Source: Cryptomeria japonica (lineage: Eukaryota > Streptophyta > Pinopsida > Cupressales > Cupressaceae). From it: a DNA stretch of 64,000 nt. Below are positions 53,536 to 64,000 of the stretch, piece after piece. The stretch's first letter is position 1; every line of letters begins with the position of its first letter. Under the pieces are notes generated by a model. The model was not told where the DNA came from. It made no database searches and saw only the letters and a list, made by a program, of their open reading frames with translations. Where the stretch lies: positions 485,245,900 through 485,309,899 of the forward strand of contig NC_081406.1 of assembly GCF_030272615.1 (NCBI RefSeq). Reading direction: 5' to 3'. Made by a program: the position numbers and the translations under genes.

Positions 53536-56409
53536 TGTATGTCATTATTTGATTTGTAGGACTTTATTATGATGCTAGAAATATGATGCATATCTTATGA
53601 GTGGATTAAATTTATGAGGATTATGATAATTGCTTATGTGGATTTGTTTTGTTATAGAGTAAATTGATTGGTATGATATTAGTTGTATGCAGAGTGATTT
53701 ATTTGTATTCTTATTTATGTGTTTAATATTATATGAGGCTATTGGGAAGTACTAATGTGTAATTGATATGCGCAGGAAAATTATCCATGTGACCATGGAA
53801 ACATTATGGAGAATCAAGCCTAGGCATATGTATGTTCGTAAAACCAGGGGTTGTCTATTTGGAGAGACAACACTCCGTATGTATTGTATTTTATTCGTAA
53901 ATGTAAATTTTTACATGTGTGTTAAATTGTAATTATTTATTTGTGTAAATCCTACAAGAGACAATTGCCATGTGTGTATTAGTGATGTGGAATTCTTTTG
54001 TAGTGTCACTTGACACATATGTTGTATGTTGTGTTGGTATTGTCATGTCACCTTTTGAGAGATGTATTTTTGTTTAAATGATATATTTCTAAATTATCCT
54101 CGAAGGTTCCAAGAAATCTAGGATAGTGAGCCATTATACAGGTCAACTCAGAGTTGACCCATAGGTAAACTTTAGGTGGACTTTCAAAGGGCTAAACCAA
54201 CTCCTAGAGTCAGTTTTGGAGCATTTTTATTGGGCCTCATGGGGTACCTATGGGTGAAGGCCAAATTTTTCCATGTGTCCACCCCCTAGGACTTGTTTAA
54301 CCTCCCAAAAAAGTGGGTTTTCCTAGATGGCCAAATTTCATCTTTAAGAGTGCCATCCTTGGTTAGATAACCTTCTTGGTATGTGTCATTCCTCTTTCCC
54401 ATTTCATCCCTCTTCTTGAGGTGCCTTGGTTAGGGAGTGTGTAAGACCTAGGGAAGACCAACCAATGGGAGCCTCTCACTCTATCCAAGAGGTTGGAAAG
54501 AGTGAGAGAAGCCTTCTTAGGCAAGAGATTGAGACTTAGAGAGTTAATCACCCACTCTCCATCTTTGGAGATGAGATCTTGCAATTTTGAAAACAATTTT
54601 AGAATAGAATTTTGGCTAAGTGTTGCAGAAAAGAAATGTGGAATTGGGCTGCTCTTCTCCAAGCTATCCCTAGTAAACCCTTGGCAGATTCAAGGTTGGT
54701 TCATATTCTTTCTTTGCATGTTGAAAATCTATTTTTAAAAGATTGCTTCAAAGTAGATGTTCTTTCCCTTGTATTTTATTTGTGAAAATTGTTATGTGAT
54801 TCTTCTCCCATTTTTGTTATGCTTTTTCTGTGTTTTGGGAGTGTCCAAGGCCATCTTACCCTTGGGAGGGAAAAATGGTCTTGGGGGTGGAAGGTGTTTG
54901 ACAACCTTGAGTGAGAGGCTCTCTTCAAGAGAGTGATCTCAAGGGTTTGTTTATGTGACCCTTGCTGCATAGTTTTGTTTATGCATTCGGGGGTCATAAG
55001 GGGAGAAAGTATGGCATGTATGCCTTGGGGGTCATAAGGATGTTGGGTTAAGATGGACTTATGTTGTGTTCTTGGTTGCCATGAGTTGGTTGTGATCTAC
55101 TATCTTGCAGTTCTCCTCAAGGTACTTGGTCCACTTCCACCCATGTAAACATCACATTATGTGATGAAGTTCAACCTTGGGATGGGAATGTGTTTGCGGT
55201 GAGTTTTTCTCATGCTTGTTTGTGTTTGCTTAAGTGTAACCCATCTAGGTCTTGGTTCTCCAAGCTCAGGGGTGGCTTCTAGTAAGCCTAGGCTGGGAGG
55301 TGAACACTCCATGGTCACAACCTTAAGATTTTGTAATGCAGGTTGCTTAGAAAGAAGAAAAAGGAAAGCTAGGAGTTGTTGATTTTATTTTAGTTGCAGA
55401 AAGAAAAAAAATGTAATATTATCTTTTTGTTGTAAAGCAAAGAAGGGAAAAGAAGGAGTTTTTCTATCATAATGATATTGTAAAAGAATAAGAAACTATA
55501 TTATTGACTGAGTTCTAAGTTGTACTTTATTTGATGTATGGATCATTTAAATACAAAAAAAAAGAGTGCATTTGTTTAATTTTGTTTTGTATAAGTTGCA
55601 AAGAAAAAGAAAAAGAAAAAAAAAAGTATTATGTTGTTCAAATATTATTGCAGAAAAGAATGAGATGTTTTATTTTGTTTTAAAATATTAATGTATTTTC
55701 TTATCTTACTGTTGTTACTCATGGATTTTTAGAAATTTTAGTTGCAGTTGTCTATAAGAATTAATTTTGCTACTTTTTTAGATATTCTAAAATTGCATGT
55801 TAAGTAGAAAGCCATTAACTAGAAAGATTAATTTGTAGATGTTTAAAAAAAAAGAAAAGAGAGAAAATTAGTCTTTTTTGCTTAACGTATAAATCTGGAA
55901 AATGCATGCTAGTAGGAAACAAAAAGAAAATTTTTAATTTTAATTCTGTCACTATTAATTTATTCTATAGAAACAGTAAAGTATCTTATGTTGTAGATAG
56001 ATAAACTATCATATCTTTACATTCTACAAATCTGAAAACAAATATAGATTATGCCTTAAGTAAAAATAAAATAAAAGAGTTATTCCTATTTCTGTTAATA
56101 GAAAACAGTTTGCTAAACTATTATAGTCCAGATTTCTACCCTAGAAAGTTATATATACATATATATATTTAATTACATGCTGCATCTAAATCAGAACATA
56201 TGCTTTTTTTTTTTAAAAGGGAGTAACTAGAAATCTAAGAAAAAAAAGAATTTTACATTAGTATTCTGGTTATTTACAAAAAAAAAAAACATGCATGTAT
56301 TCTAAAGATTTCATTTATGCATATATATAAAGAAAAATACTTATATATATATATATTTAAAAAATAAATAAACAAAAAAAAAATTAACAAAAAAAGAAAA
56401 GAATTTACT

Positions 56410-56725
56410 GAGGGGCCGAACCACTGTGTTAATACATAGTGGATGACGCAAGGGGCCGAACCACTGTGTTTACACATAGTGGACGATGCGGAAGGGTGCT
56501 GCCACTGTGGGTAAACACAGTGGTCGGCACAGGCTCCACTATGGGTAAACATAGTGGTCGACATGGGCCGCACTGTGGGTAAACACAGTGGTCGGCACAG
56601 GCTGCACTGTGTTTACACATAGTGGATGACACGGGCTGCCACTGTGGTTACACACAGTGGTCGGCACGGGGCTGCCATAGTGGGCGGCACTGGCCACCAC
56701 TGTGGGTATCCATAGTGGCACCTAG
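56410..56725. repeat. Array of CCACTGTG...CACAGTGG hairpins, giant LTR 1
   Basis: About eight perfect or near-perfect short palindromes of form CCACTGTG-N6-CACAGTGG (for example CCACTGTGGGTAAACACAGTGG, given in parts), 34-41 bp apart, separated by GC-rich spacers with CGGCAC. The block is markedly GC- and CpG-richer than its surroundings. A related block occurs in the other giant LTR. Confidence 0.85.
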
Positions 56726-57913
56726 GGAGCCTCGCCGCCCCGCGTCAATCCAATCTGCCCGCCGTAGTTTTGGCCATCACCGCCTCCACCAAACCCTGTA
56801 CACGCACAAAAACACACACACACACAAAAACTTAGCAAAAAAAAAAGAGCTTGAGCATGAAGTGTGAAATATGCAACCCTAACCCATATTCGGGTTAGGG
56901 TTAGCATTTAAAATTATAGAGGATAATAGGAAATGCAACCTTAGCCCATATTCGGGTTAGGGTTAGCATTTAGAAAAGAAAAGTAAATTATTAGAATTGA
57001 TTTTAAATAAAATTTAGTAGAGAAATAACTCAACCCTATTTAGGGTTTGAGGTTTAAAAATATTAGTTAAAGAGGGGGAATTCTTTTTAAAAATTTGAAA
57101 AAGAATTTTGGTCCCTTTTTACCAGAGCAAGTGGGGAATTTAAATTATAAACTCCCTATTTGACTAAGGGAAGGTTAATTTATTTTAATTTAGTCTTTTA
57201 TAAACACATAATTTGATATGGGGGTTAATTTTATTAGGATATATTAATTCGTAATAATTGATTTAATTTTAATAACTAGGGTTATTATATAGTTAAAGTT
57301 CATATTTAATTAAATATGGACGTTAAGTTAAATTTAAAATTTGGGGCAGATTATTAATGAATAGTAATAATTGTTTTACACAAAATCTAGCCTATGAGGT
57401 CAATTTTGGCCAAGAATTTAATAGACGAAAATTTGAAGGTTGAGGAGATTTAAAAATTGACTTTAATATAAAGTATAATTAGATGGGCAATTATCATTAT
57501 TGAATTTGTTAACCATATTGGTTATAATTAAAAAGTGAAATTGGTATGCGCCCAATTAATTAATTAATTAATTTTAAGATAGCATAATCATTATTTAATT
57601 ATCTTGGAATAATTTTAATACAATCAAGATATTTAAATATCTCTCGACTATAATTAGTGGCAAATTAATTAGGTTGATTAAATTAACTAATTAAATTGCG
57701 ATGACCCTCTTAGAGAATAATTAGTCTTTATTATCTATTGTCACCCTATTGAATGAGTTAATTTTTCCAACCTTAGTAAACAAATTTTATTTACATCTTA
57801 GTGAAGACAAAACTTTATTGATTTCAAATTAAATGTAGAGTATTTTATGAGTTTATGTTGTCCAAAAAAAATAAATTGTTGTTCCATTTTTGCCCAAAAG
57901 TTTGGGCACGATA

Positions 57914-58468
57914 GGAAATCCATTATGTCTTCCACCCACAACTCCCTCATATATTGCATCCACATATCTCTCATATGAAACACCCATGTCTCTATCTTCT
58001 CCCATGATCCTATCCCAACCTTCATCTTTTTATAACAACTTAAGAACCTACATCCCTAATCCAAATCCACCATATCATTATCCCCAAATCCATTACACAA
58101 TTCATAATTATAATCCTCCATCCTACCTCAATCCTCCATCTAATCCCAATCCTCCATCATACCTCAATCCTCTATCTAATCCTAATCCTCCACCATACCT
58201 CAATTCTCCATCCAATCCTAGTCCCCTATCCTACCTCAGTCCTCCATCTAATTCTAATCCTCCATCATACCTCAATCCTCCATCTAATCCTAATCCTCCA
58301 TCCAATCCTAATCCTCCATCCTACCTTAAGCCTCCATCCAATCTTAATCCTTCATCTTATATCAACCCACCATCCTCCACTCATCATACATCAAAACATC
58401 TTCATCCACCCCATCCTACCTCAATCCATCACCATCTTCTTCATCCTATCTTAATCTACCACCATTAA
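57914..58468 (+). pseudogene. Pro-rich gag-like ORF of LARD-C (interrupted)
   Basis: Open for ~185 codons to TAA at 58466; its 5' part lies at about 53140-53332 with in-frame stops there. Composition is dominated by Pro, Ser, Asn, Tyr and Leu, with a 12-residue repeat near SYLNPPSNPNPP. It is in the same place in the element as the Pro/Ser-rich ORF of LARD-A1 but without clear sequence match. No domain recognised. Likely a structural or gag-like protein of a non-autonomous element; inactive. Confidence 0.5.
58111..58345 (+). repeat. 36-bp coding minisatellite
   Basis: About six units around TACCTCAATCCTCCATCTAA, 36 bp apart, giving a 12-residue repeat. Unit length is a multiple of three and the frame stays open, suggesting past selection on the protein. 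Confidence 0.8.
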
Positions 58469-58802
58469 AGCTTCATCCTATCTCCACCCACCATCCACTC
58501 CATCCTATCTCAATCCACCATCCTCCACTCCATCATACATCAAAACACCTTCATACACACCATCCTACCTGAATCCACCGTCATTCACTCCATCTTATCT
58601 CAACCCACAACACTCCATTCCCTCCTCCAATTCTAAAACTTCCCTTCCACCTTCCACACCTATCATTCCTATCTCACCTCCTAAAGCATCGAAACCCTCT
58701 CATCCATTGATATTATACAACCACAATCCCCATCACCTACTCCTACCATAATTCAAACTCAATCGAACGAGCCTCCCATCCTTACATCCACTTCATCTAC
58801 CC

Positions 58803-59026
58803 TAGTTGAAGAACCTCCCATCCTCCCATCCATTCCATCTAATCTAGTTTATGAACCTCTCATCCTTTTATCCACTCCATCTATCCTAGTTGAATAAACT
58901 CCCATCCTTCTATCCACTCCATCTACACCAATTGGAAAACCCCCCATCTTTCCATCCACTCAATCTATTATAGTTGAAGAATCTCCTATCCTTCCATCCA
59001 CTCCATCTATCCCAGTTGAAGAATCA
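58803..59026 (+). repeat. 42-bp coding-type minisatellite
   Basis: About five units with core CCATCCTTCCATCCACTCCA and GTTGAAGAA, 42 bp apart, encoding a 14-residue repeat (VEEPPILPSTPSIP-like) with one stop. It follows the 36-bp array in the same element. Confidence 0.75.
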
Positions 59027-59027
59027 T

Positions 59028-59413
59028 TAACAACAACAATGAAGGAAAACTGAAAGGGGGGGGGTGAATCATTTTTCATCGGATCAAACAATTTAAGCAC
59101 AACTTCAAATCTGAGCAACTATAGCAAGACCAAAGAAAATCACTTTAACGAAAAGACACATAACACCAAGATTTTGATGTTAAAAACTCGGTTAAGGGAA
59201 AAACCAAAGTGGGAACCTACCCACAATAAGATGATACTCTACAGTAGTATATGAAAATATTACAATGGGGAATGCACATGCATTCAGGCACACTACCTAT
59301 AACTCACTGCTCAAAATAAGAAACCCCAGAAAGGCTACAACCTTTAAGGAAGGCTCACTGCCTTACAAATATTTGGACAACAATCCAGATTACATGAACT
59401 GAAAGAATAACAT
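59028..59413 (-). repeat. Copia LTR fragment (SIRE-type), part 1
   Basis: Minus-strand LTR part with the G-run/GTGAATCA block near 59060 and layout like 12662-13579 and 18588-19366. It is interrupted at 59413 by giant solo LTR 2 and resumes at 63767. The left edge is approximate. Its sense end points left, with no recognisable PBS beyond it. Confidence 0.65.
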
Positions 59414-60123
59414 TGTCATGCCCAAAATTTAGGGCAAAAATGGAATGATTTTTTTTTTTTTTTTTTATAAATTGACCCTTAACTAAATACAAATTAATTA
59501 ACAAGTTCGCTCACACGACATGCTCTAAAGTATTTGCCATTTCTATATTCGAGCTAATTCTGATACAAACTAAGTATTGAATATTAATTAAATTTTATTT
59601 GCGGAAATCTAAATGGTTTAATTTTATCTTCATGAGATACCTAGTCATTAAATTAATTAAATCAAACTCATTAAAAGAAATAGAAGATGAAGATAAATTC
59701 AATCTCCAATAAAACTATATGGTCTAAAAATCCATTTTTAATTCAATAATTATAATAATCGTTTAAAGTGTCATTTAATTTAGATAATTCAATTTACACG
59801 GGCAAAATTAATTTTGAGTAGCCATTAATCGGCTTGGAAAGCTAATTAACAATTATTCTCCTAGCATCCATTCTGACCTCAAAAAGGAGGGTGTTTAGAT
59901 TAATCCCTTTAAAATCCAACTTAAAATTTAATGCTCTAATTAAATTAACTAGGGCTTGATTAAGTATTTATCACACAAAATACTTTTTTTTTTTTTTAAA
60001 TAAAAAAATATAAGACTAGGCTTTATTCCTAAATTTATATTTTTTTAAAAGCTTCTTAATTAGTATATCATATAGAGGTATTTAAATATTTAAAACTCTA
60101 TATATATACATACCCAAAAATAT

Positions 60124-60125
<2 letters not shown>

Positions 60126-60183
<58 letters not shown>
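60126..60183. repeat. (TA)n microsatellite
   Basis: About 28 TA dinucleotides within giant solo LTR 2. Confidence 0.95.
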
Positions 60184-60188
<5 letters not shown>

Positions 60189-60446
60189 ACTTTCCATCTT
60201 AATAGCCATTTGCCCTTAAACCCTAATTAGGGATTTTTTTTTTTTAACTAAATGAATTTATACATATTATTTTATTTTATCACCCTAGCCCTACCTGAGC
60301 TAGAGTTTATTATATTTTTTTTTTTTTTGATTACCATTAAGCACAGGGCCGAAACCCATCGGCGGCGGCCATGAATTTGTTTTGTTGCAGGGTCGGCGAC
60401 ATACAAGATATTAGCGGCCTGAGCGGGGGAGGCGGAGGGCGAACCG

Positions 60447-60600
60447 AGCACCGCCCACTGTGCGATTACACAATGGAGCGTTGGGCGCCGCCCACTGTGT
60501 GGCCACACAGTGGTGGCTCTTCGGTGCCTCCCACTGTGTGCTCACATAGTGGTGGCGTTTCGGCGCCGCCCACTATGTGTTCACACAGTGGGGTGCGGCC
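60447..60600. repeat. Array of CCACTGTG...CACAGTGG hairpins, giant LTR 2
   Basis: About four short palindromes (for example CCACTGTGTGGCCACACAGTGG, given in parts) with GC-rich spacers containing GGCGCCG, at the mirror position of 56410-56725. Fewer units than in the other copy, so array length varies between copies. Confidence 0.8.
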
Positions 60601-60758
60601 CGAAACCCGCGATAGCCAGAAAAAAGAACCCCCTTTTTTTTTTAATTAAAATTTAATTTAATTTTTATTTTTTAAATTTATATATATATATTTCTCAATA
60701 TGTTTTACATGCAAATTTTTTTTTTAAAACAAAATAACAAAGGTAAATCATTATGTTA

Positions 60759-60872
<114 letters not shown>

Positions 60873-63766
60873 GTAAATAAACTTAGGCTTACATTTTCAT
60901 TTGTTTTGCAAGGTATTTATATGGCATGTTAATATAAAAATATATATATAGATATATTCATGATTTCTACATGTATATAAATATATATATATTTATTTAT
61001 AACTAATAGTATTATTTCTTTTTCACAAACTAACATTGTAATCATGAAAGATTTTGATTTACAAATGTAGAAAAGAGAATAAAGTAATAAGTCTGTTTTA
61101 ATGGTGATATATTTTCCAGAACTATATTATACTCTATTGATTTACAGAAGATAGAATTCTAAAAATTATTTTTTTAAAAACCACAATATGCATACAACCT
61201 AGTTATTGCCTTTCCTATTTATTTATTTTTTTAAATTTTTAAATGCTAAAGAAAATGGAATAAATCTATAGCTAAACTATTTATCATAGCACATCGGAAA
61301 TATATATCTTTTTTCTTCTGAACTTAGGAAATATTATTTTAGAAATACATTATACTTTTCTGCATTAAATTCATTCACTGTTTCCACAACTAATACAACA
61401 ACTAACTAAACTCTTATTTATTTATTTATTTAAAAGCTAACATCAAATACAACTCATACTTTTCTGCAATTAAAATGGAGATAGATTCTCAGCTAAAAAG
61501 AAGAATCCAGAAGCTGATTTTTTTTTATATTACAAAAAAGAAACTATTGCATGCAAATCAAAAGCAACCCCCTTTTTAAAAAAAAAAAAAAATATAGAAA
61601 ATAGAAGCATATCTAGCTTTTTACAACTCTAACGATATTCTGCAAACTTATAGGATGTTTCTTTATTTAACTACAATAACAAATCTCATGTCTATTTTTA
61701 AAATTACAACTTGCCTCTTATTCCTACGAATGAGGGTGTATTTCTCCTATCAAATTAAAACTAATAACTACAAATGAATTTAAATTTCTTCAACAATAAT
61801 CTTCTGCAACCTTTCACTTTTCCTATTCTTTTCTCCTGGCATTCCTGCATAATAGAACACAAATATGACCATGGAGTGCTCACCTCCCAGCCTAGGCTAA
61901 CTGGTAGCCACCCCTGAGCTCGGAGAACCAAGCCCTAGATGGGTAACAAACATGCAAACACATAGAAGGCAGGAAGCACACAAATTTCAAAACACACTCC
62001 CAACTTGGCTACACTGCACCACACTTTGGTGATGACCTCTTTTCAAGGGTGGTAGTGGACCAATACCCTGAGGAGAACTGCAAGTATGGAAAACAAGTAG
62101 CCACCTCATGGCACAATAAATACATCAAGAATTTCAACCCCTTATTCCTTATGCCCCCCAAAGGCATTCTAGCCTTATATCCCTCCTTATGACCCCCATT
62201 GCACAAACAGGCCATGCAGCAAGGGTCACACAAAGATCCCTTATGATCGCTCTCAAATGAGAGTCTCTCACTCGAGGGTTGTCACTGCTACCACCCACAA
62301 GATCCTCTTCTCTCCCAAGAGTAAGAGGTATTGAGAAAACTCCCAAAACACAAACAAAACATAATGCAAAAATACCAAATGAAATTCTAAAAAAAAACAT
62401 TCAAGAACACAGATTTCTTACACCAACATACTTCCAGACACATGCAAGAAAGAAGACATTTTAAAGAATAATGAAACCAACCTTAATTTTCCCAAAGGTA
62501 TGATGATATTTGAGGAAGAGCTGCCCAATCCACAGATCTTCTTCTTCTACCCTTAGCCAATTTTTTTTCTATTCAAATCTTTTCTATTCTATTCAAAATT
62601 TTCTTTGTCTCCAAAAATGGAGAGTGGGTGATTACCCTCAAATTCTCAAATTCTTGCTTAAGAAGCCCATTCTCTCCATTCTCACAAGTTTCTAAAACTC
62701 AAAAAGGAAAGTAAGATAGAATGGGAAAAAGACTCATTCGAAAAGGAAAGTTTACAACTAAGATCAAACTTCTAATTTTCAATTTTCGCACAACTCAGAA
62801 AAGCCAATTTTTAAAGTGTCAAAAAGGTCACTTAGGAGTAGAAACTTTCCTAAAATTACCCCTAACCCTTAGGTATACCTTATGGGCTTTAGGAAACCCT
62901 ATTAAACTACCCCTAGGTGTTCATTTAACCCATTTTAAACCCCTCTGAAGTTTATTTTCGGGTCAAACATATGTTGACCTCTCCAAAGATTCTTTTCCCA
63001 AAGTATTTATGACATCACGTTACATTATTTGAAAAAGCTATAGTTGAACACTTTCCCACCAAGAGACAAAAATAAAATATTTAAACTTAAATCCACACGT
63101 GTCAAGTGACACAAATAAAACACTTTTACAAAATAAAACATGAAATCGTCTCTTGTGGTTTTTACACATTAAATTTAAATAACACTTAACACTCATGCAG
63201 CATATACTATTACGAATAAAAATACAACACAAACGAGGTGTTGTCTCTCCAAATAGACAACCCCTGGCTTACGAACATACATAAGTCTAGGTTTGGTTCT
63301 CCGTAATTTTCCATGGTCACATGGTAAATTTCCTGCGCATCTCAATTTACACATTAGTACTTTCAAATATCCACATATAATATAATTCAAAGGAATAACA
63401 ATACACATCATCACTTGTATACAATTTTCATCTGCACAGATTAAATACATCTTTTATCAAGCAATTTCACCTAAGCAATTTCATCCCAATTCACATAAAC
63501 CTAACCATACATCATAGTTCTATTATCATAGTAAAGTCCTGCAAATTCAATAATGACATCTATCATTGCAATATCATCCTATCTAACAATCATGTAGTGT
63601 TCTATCTCATAAAGCATATAAGTAAATCATCAAAACATAGCAATGTTATCCAAATGCTGAAATCATATAAGTTCTAAGTCTCAAAATGCATCAAAATAAA
63701 GTATCCATAATAGTCTAAATATAAAATCCATTGAAATGTCAGACTGAGTCGAGGTGAGGCCTCACA

Positions 63767-64000
63767 AACATCTCCAAATGCCTAATGATAGCTTCAATTA
63801 AGCACATTTGCTTGCTTTGCAAAAATCTCTGCTCTACACTTCTCAATGAAAGATGAATTCACTTATTCACACATACACCACTCTCTGATAATGTAGACAC
63901 AACATCAATCACCAAATTATATGATTATGATGCCTATTTATACAAATCACCAACCTTGACTACAAGGTCAACTCAACCCTTAAGACCTAAATACAAAATT
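63767..64000 (-). repeat. Copia LTR fragment (SIRE-type), part 2
   Basis: Continuation of 59028-59413 after giant solo LTR 2; joined, the flanks follow the order seen in the SIRE-na2 LTR. A TATA box lies on the minus strand at 63935-63942 (TATAAATA). It runs off the window. Confidence 0.6.
63935..63942 (-). promoter_or_regulatory. Putative TATA box of copia LTR
   Basis: TATAAATA on the minus strand followed by GGCATCAT, in an LTR of SIRE type. Inferred from sequence. Confidence 0.45.

Larger units (their letters stand above)
53333..57913 (-). mobile_element. Giant solo LTR 1 (4.58 kb)
   Basis: Minus-strand unit whose sense ends are TATCGTGCCC at 57913 (TGTCATGCCC in the second copy) and GGGCCTAACA at 53333, flanked by TSD GGAAA (53328-53332 and 57914-57918). 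It matches 59414-63766 in reverse orientation along most of its length, best over 53340-55330. No ORF of note, no PBS or polypurine tract inside. TG..CA-type ends with a 5-bp TSD and no coding capacity fit a solo LTR of a Ty3-type element with very long LTRs. It contains a hairpin array (56410-56725) and a ~71-bp tandem duplication (53392-53535). Confidence 0.85.
57914..59027 (+). mobile_element. LARD-C, third piece: Pro-rich gag-like ORF
   Basis: Continues the reading frame broken at 53332: removing the solo LTR and one GGAAA leaves the frame collinear, so this is the same ORF. It encodes a Pro/Ser/Asn/Tyr-rich protein whose middle is a coding minisatellite. 58469-58800 is more of the same with stops and a frame change. 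The border with the copia LTR at about 59027 is approximate. No pol motif. Confidence 0.7.

Noticed and set aside
56274-56721. Short Cys/His/Thr-rich ORFs across the hairpin array
   Set aside because: They arise from translating the palindromic repeat; stops and frames vary and the repeat is noncoding in both copies.
56410-56725. CRISPR-like array
   Set aside because: Repeats are short palindromes with variable GC-rich spacers of related sequence, in a plant LTR; no cas genes and spacers are not unique.

Overview
This window looks like intergenic DNA from a large, repeat-rich seed-plant nuclear genome. A gymnosperm is plausible but the sequence does not prove it. I found no convincing single-copy host gene, tRNA, rRNA or CRISPR array. 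Nearly every base can be assigned to nested retrotransposons: non-autonomous LTR elements without pol (called LARD-A, LARD-B and LARD-C here), Ty1/copia elements resembling Sireviruses (one autonomous remnant and two members of a non-autonomous family called SIRE-na), one plant L1-type LINE, and two very long solo LTRs. Family names are mine; no database search was possible.

Layout, left half. 1-1062 is a fragment of a LARD-A element. 1063-7393 is a minus-strand LARD-A element carrying, antisense to itself, a decayed plant-mobile-domain (PMD) ORF. Its LTR interrupts a plus-strand copia pol just at the RT active site (7394-8335), whose 3' LTR runs 8801-~10243. ~10244-13579 is the 5' half of a minus-strand SIRE-na copy. 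13580-18587 plus 25092-27248 is a plus-strand LARD-B element into which a complete minus-strand SIRE-na element (18588-25091, TSD TTATT) inserted. 27249-28208 is unassigned, and 28209-28404 is an LTR start.

Layout, right half. 28405-37195 is a minus-strand LINE (ORF1, then ORF2 with EN-RT-RNase H). 37196-40036 is the 5' LTR and leader of another LARD-B. 40037-41143, 51111-53332 and 57914-~59027 are three pieces of one LARD-C element. LARD-C was split by a young complete LARD-A (41144-51110, equal 1504-bp LTRs, TSD GGTAG) and by a 4.58-kb solo LTR (53333-57913, TSD GGAAA). A copia LTR (~59028-59413 and 63767-64000) is split by a second, inverted 4.35-kb solo LTR (59414-63766, TSD AACAT).

How the parts relate. 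The SIRE-na family has copia priming signals (tRNA-iMet PBS, polypurine tract) nearly identical to the autonomous copia remnant nearby. Instead of pol it carries a gag with four zinc knuckles followed by a conserved ~1,090-codon ORF of unknown function. The LARD families share termini, a conserved leader block, family-specific leader repeat arrays and a conserved block before the polypurine tract, yet encode only gag-like low-complexity proteins. This suggests parasitism on shared autonomous partners outside the window. Most ORFs have decayed mainly by in-frame TAG/TGA/TAA codons of the kind made by C-to-T (or G-to-A) changes, with few frameshifts, as expected for heavily methylated repeats.
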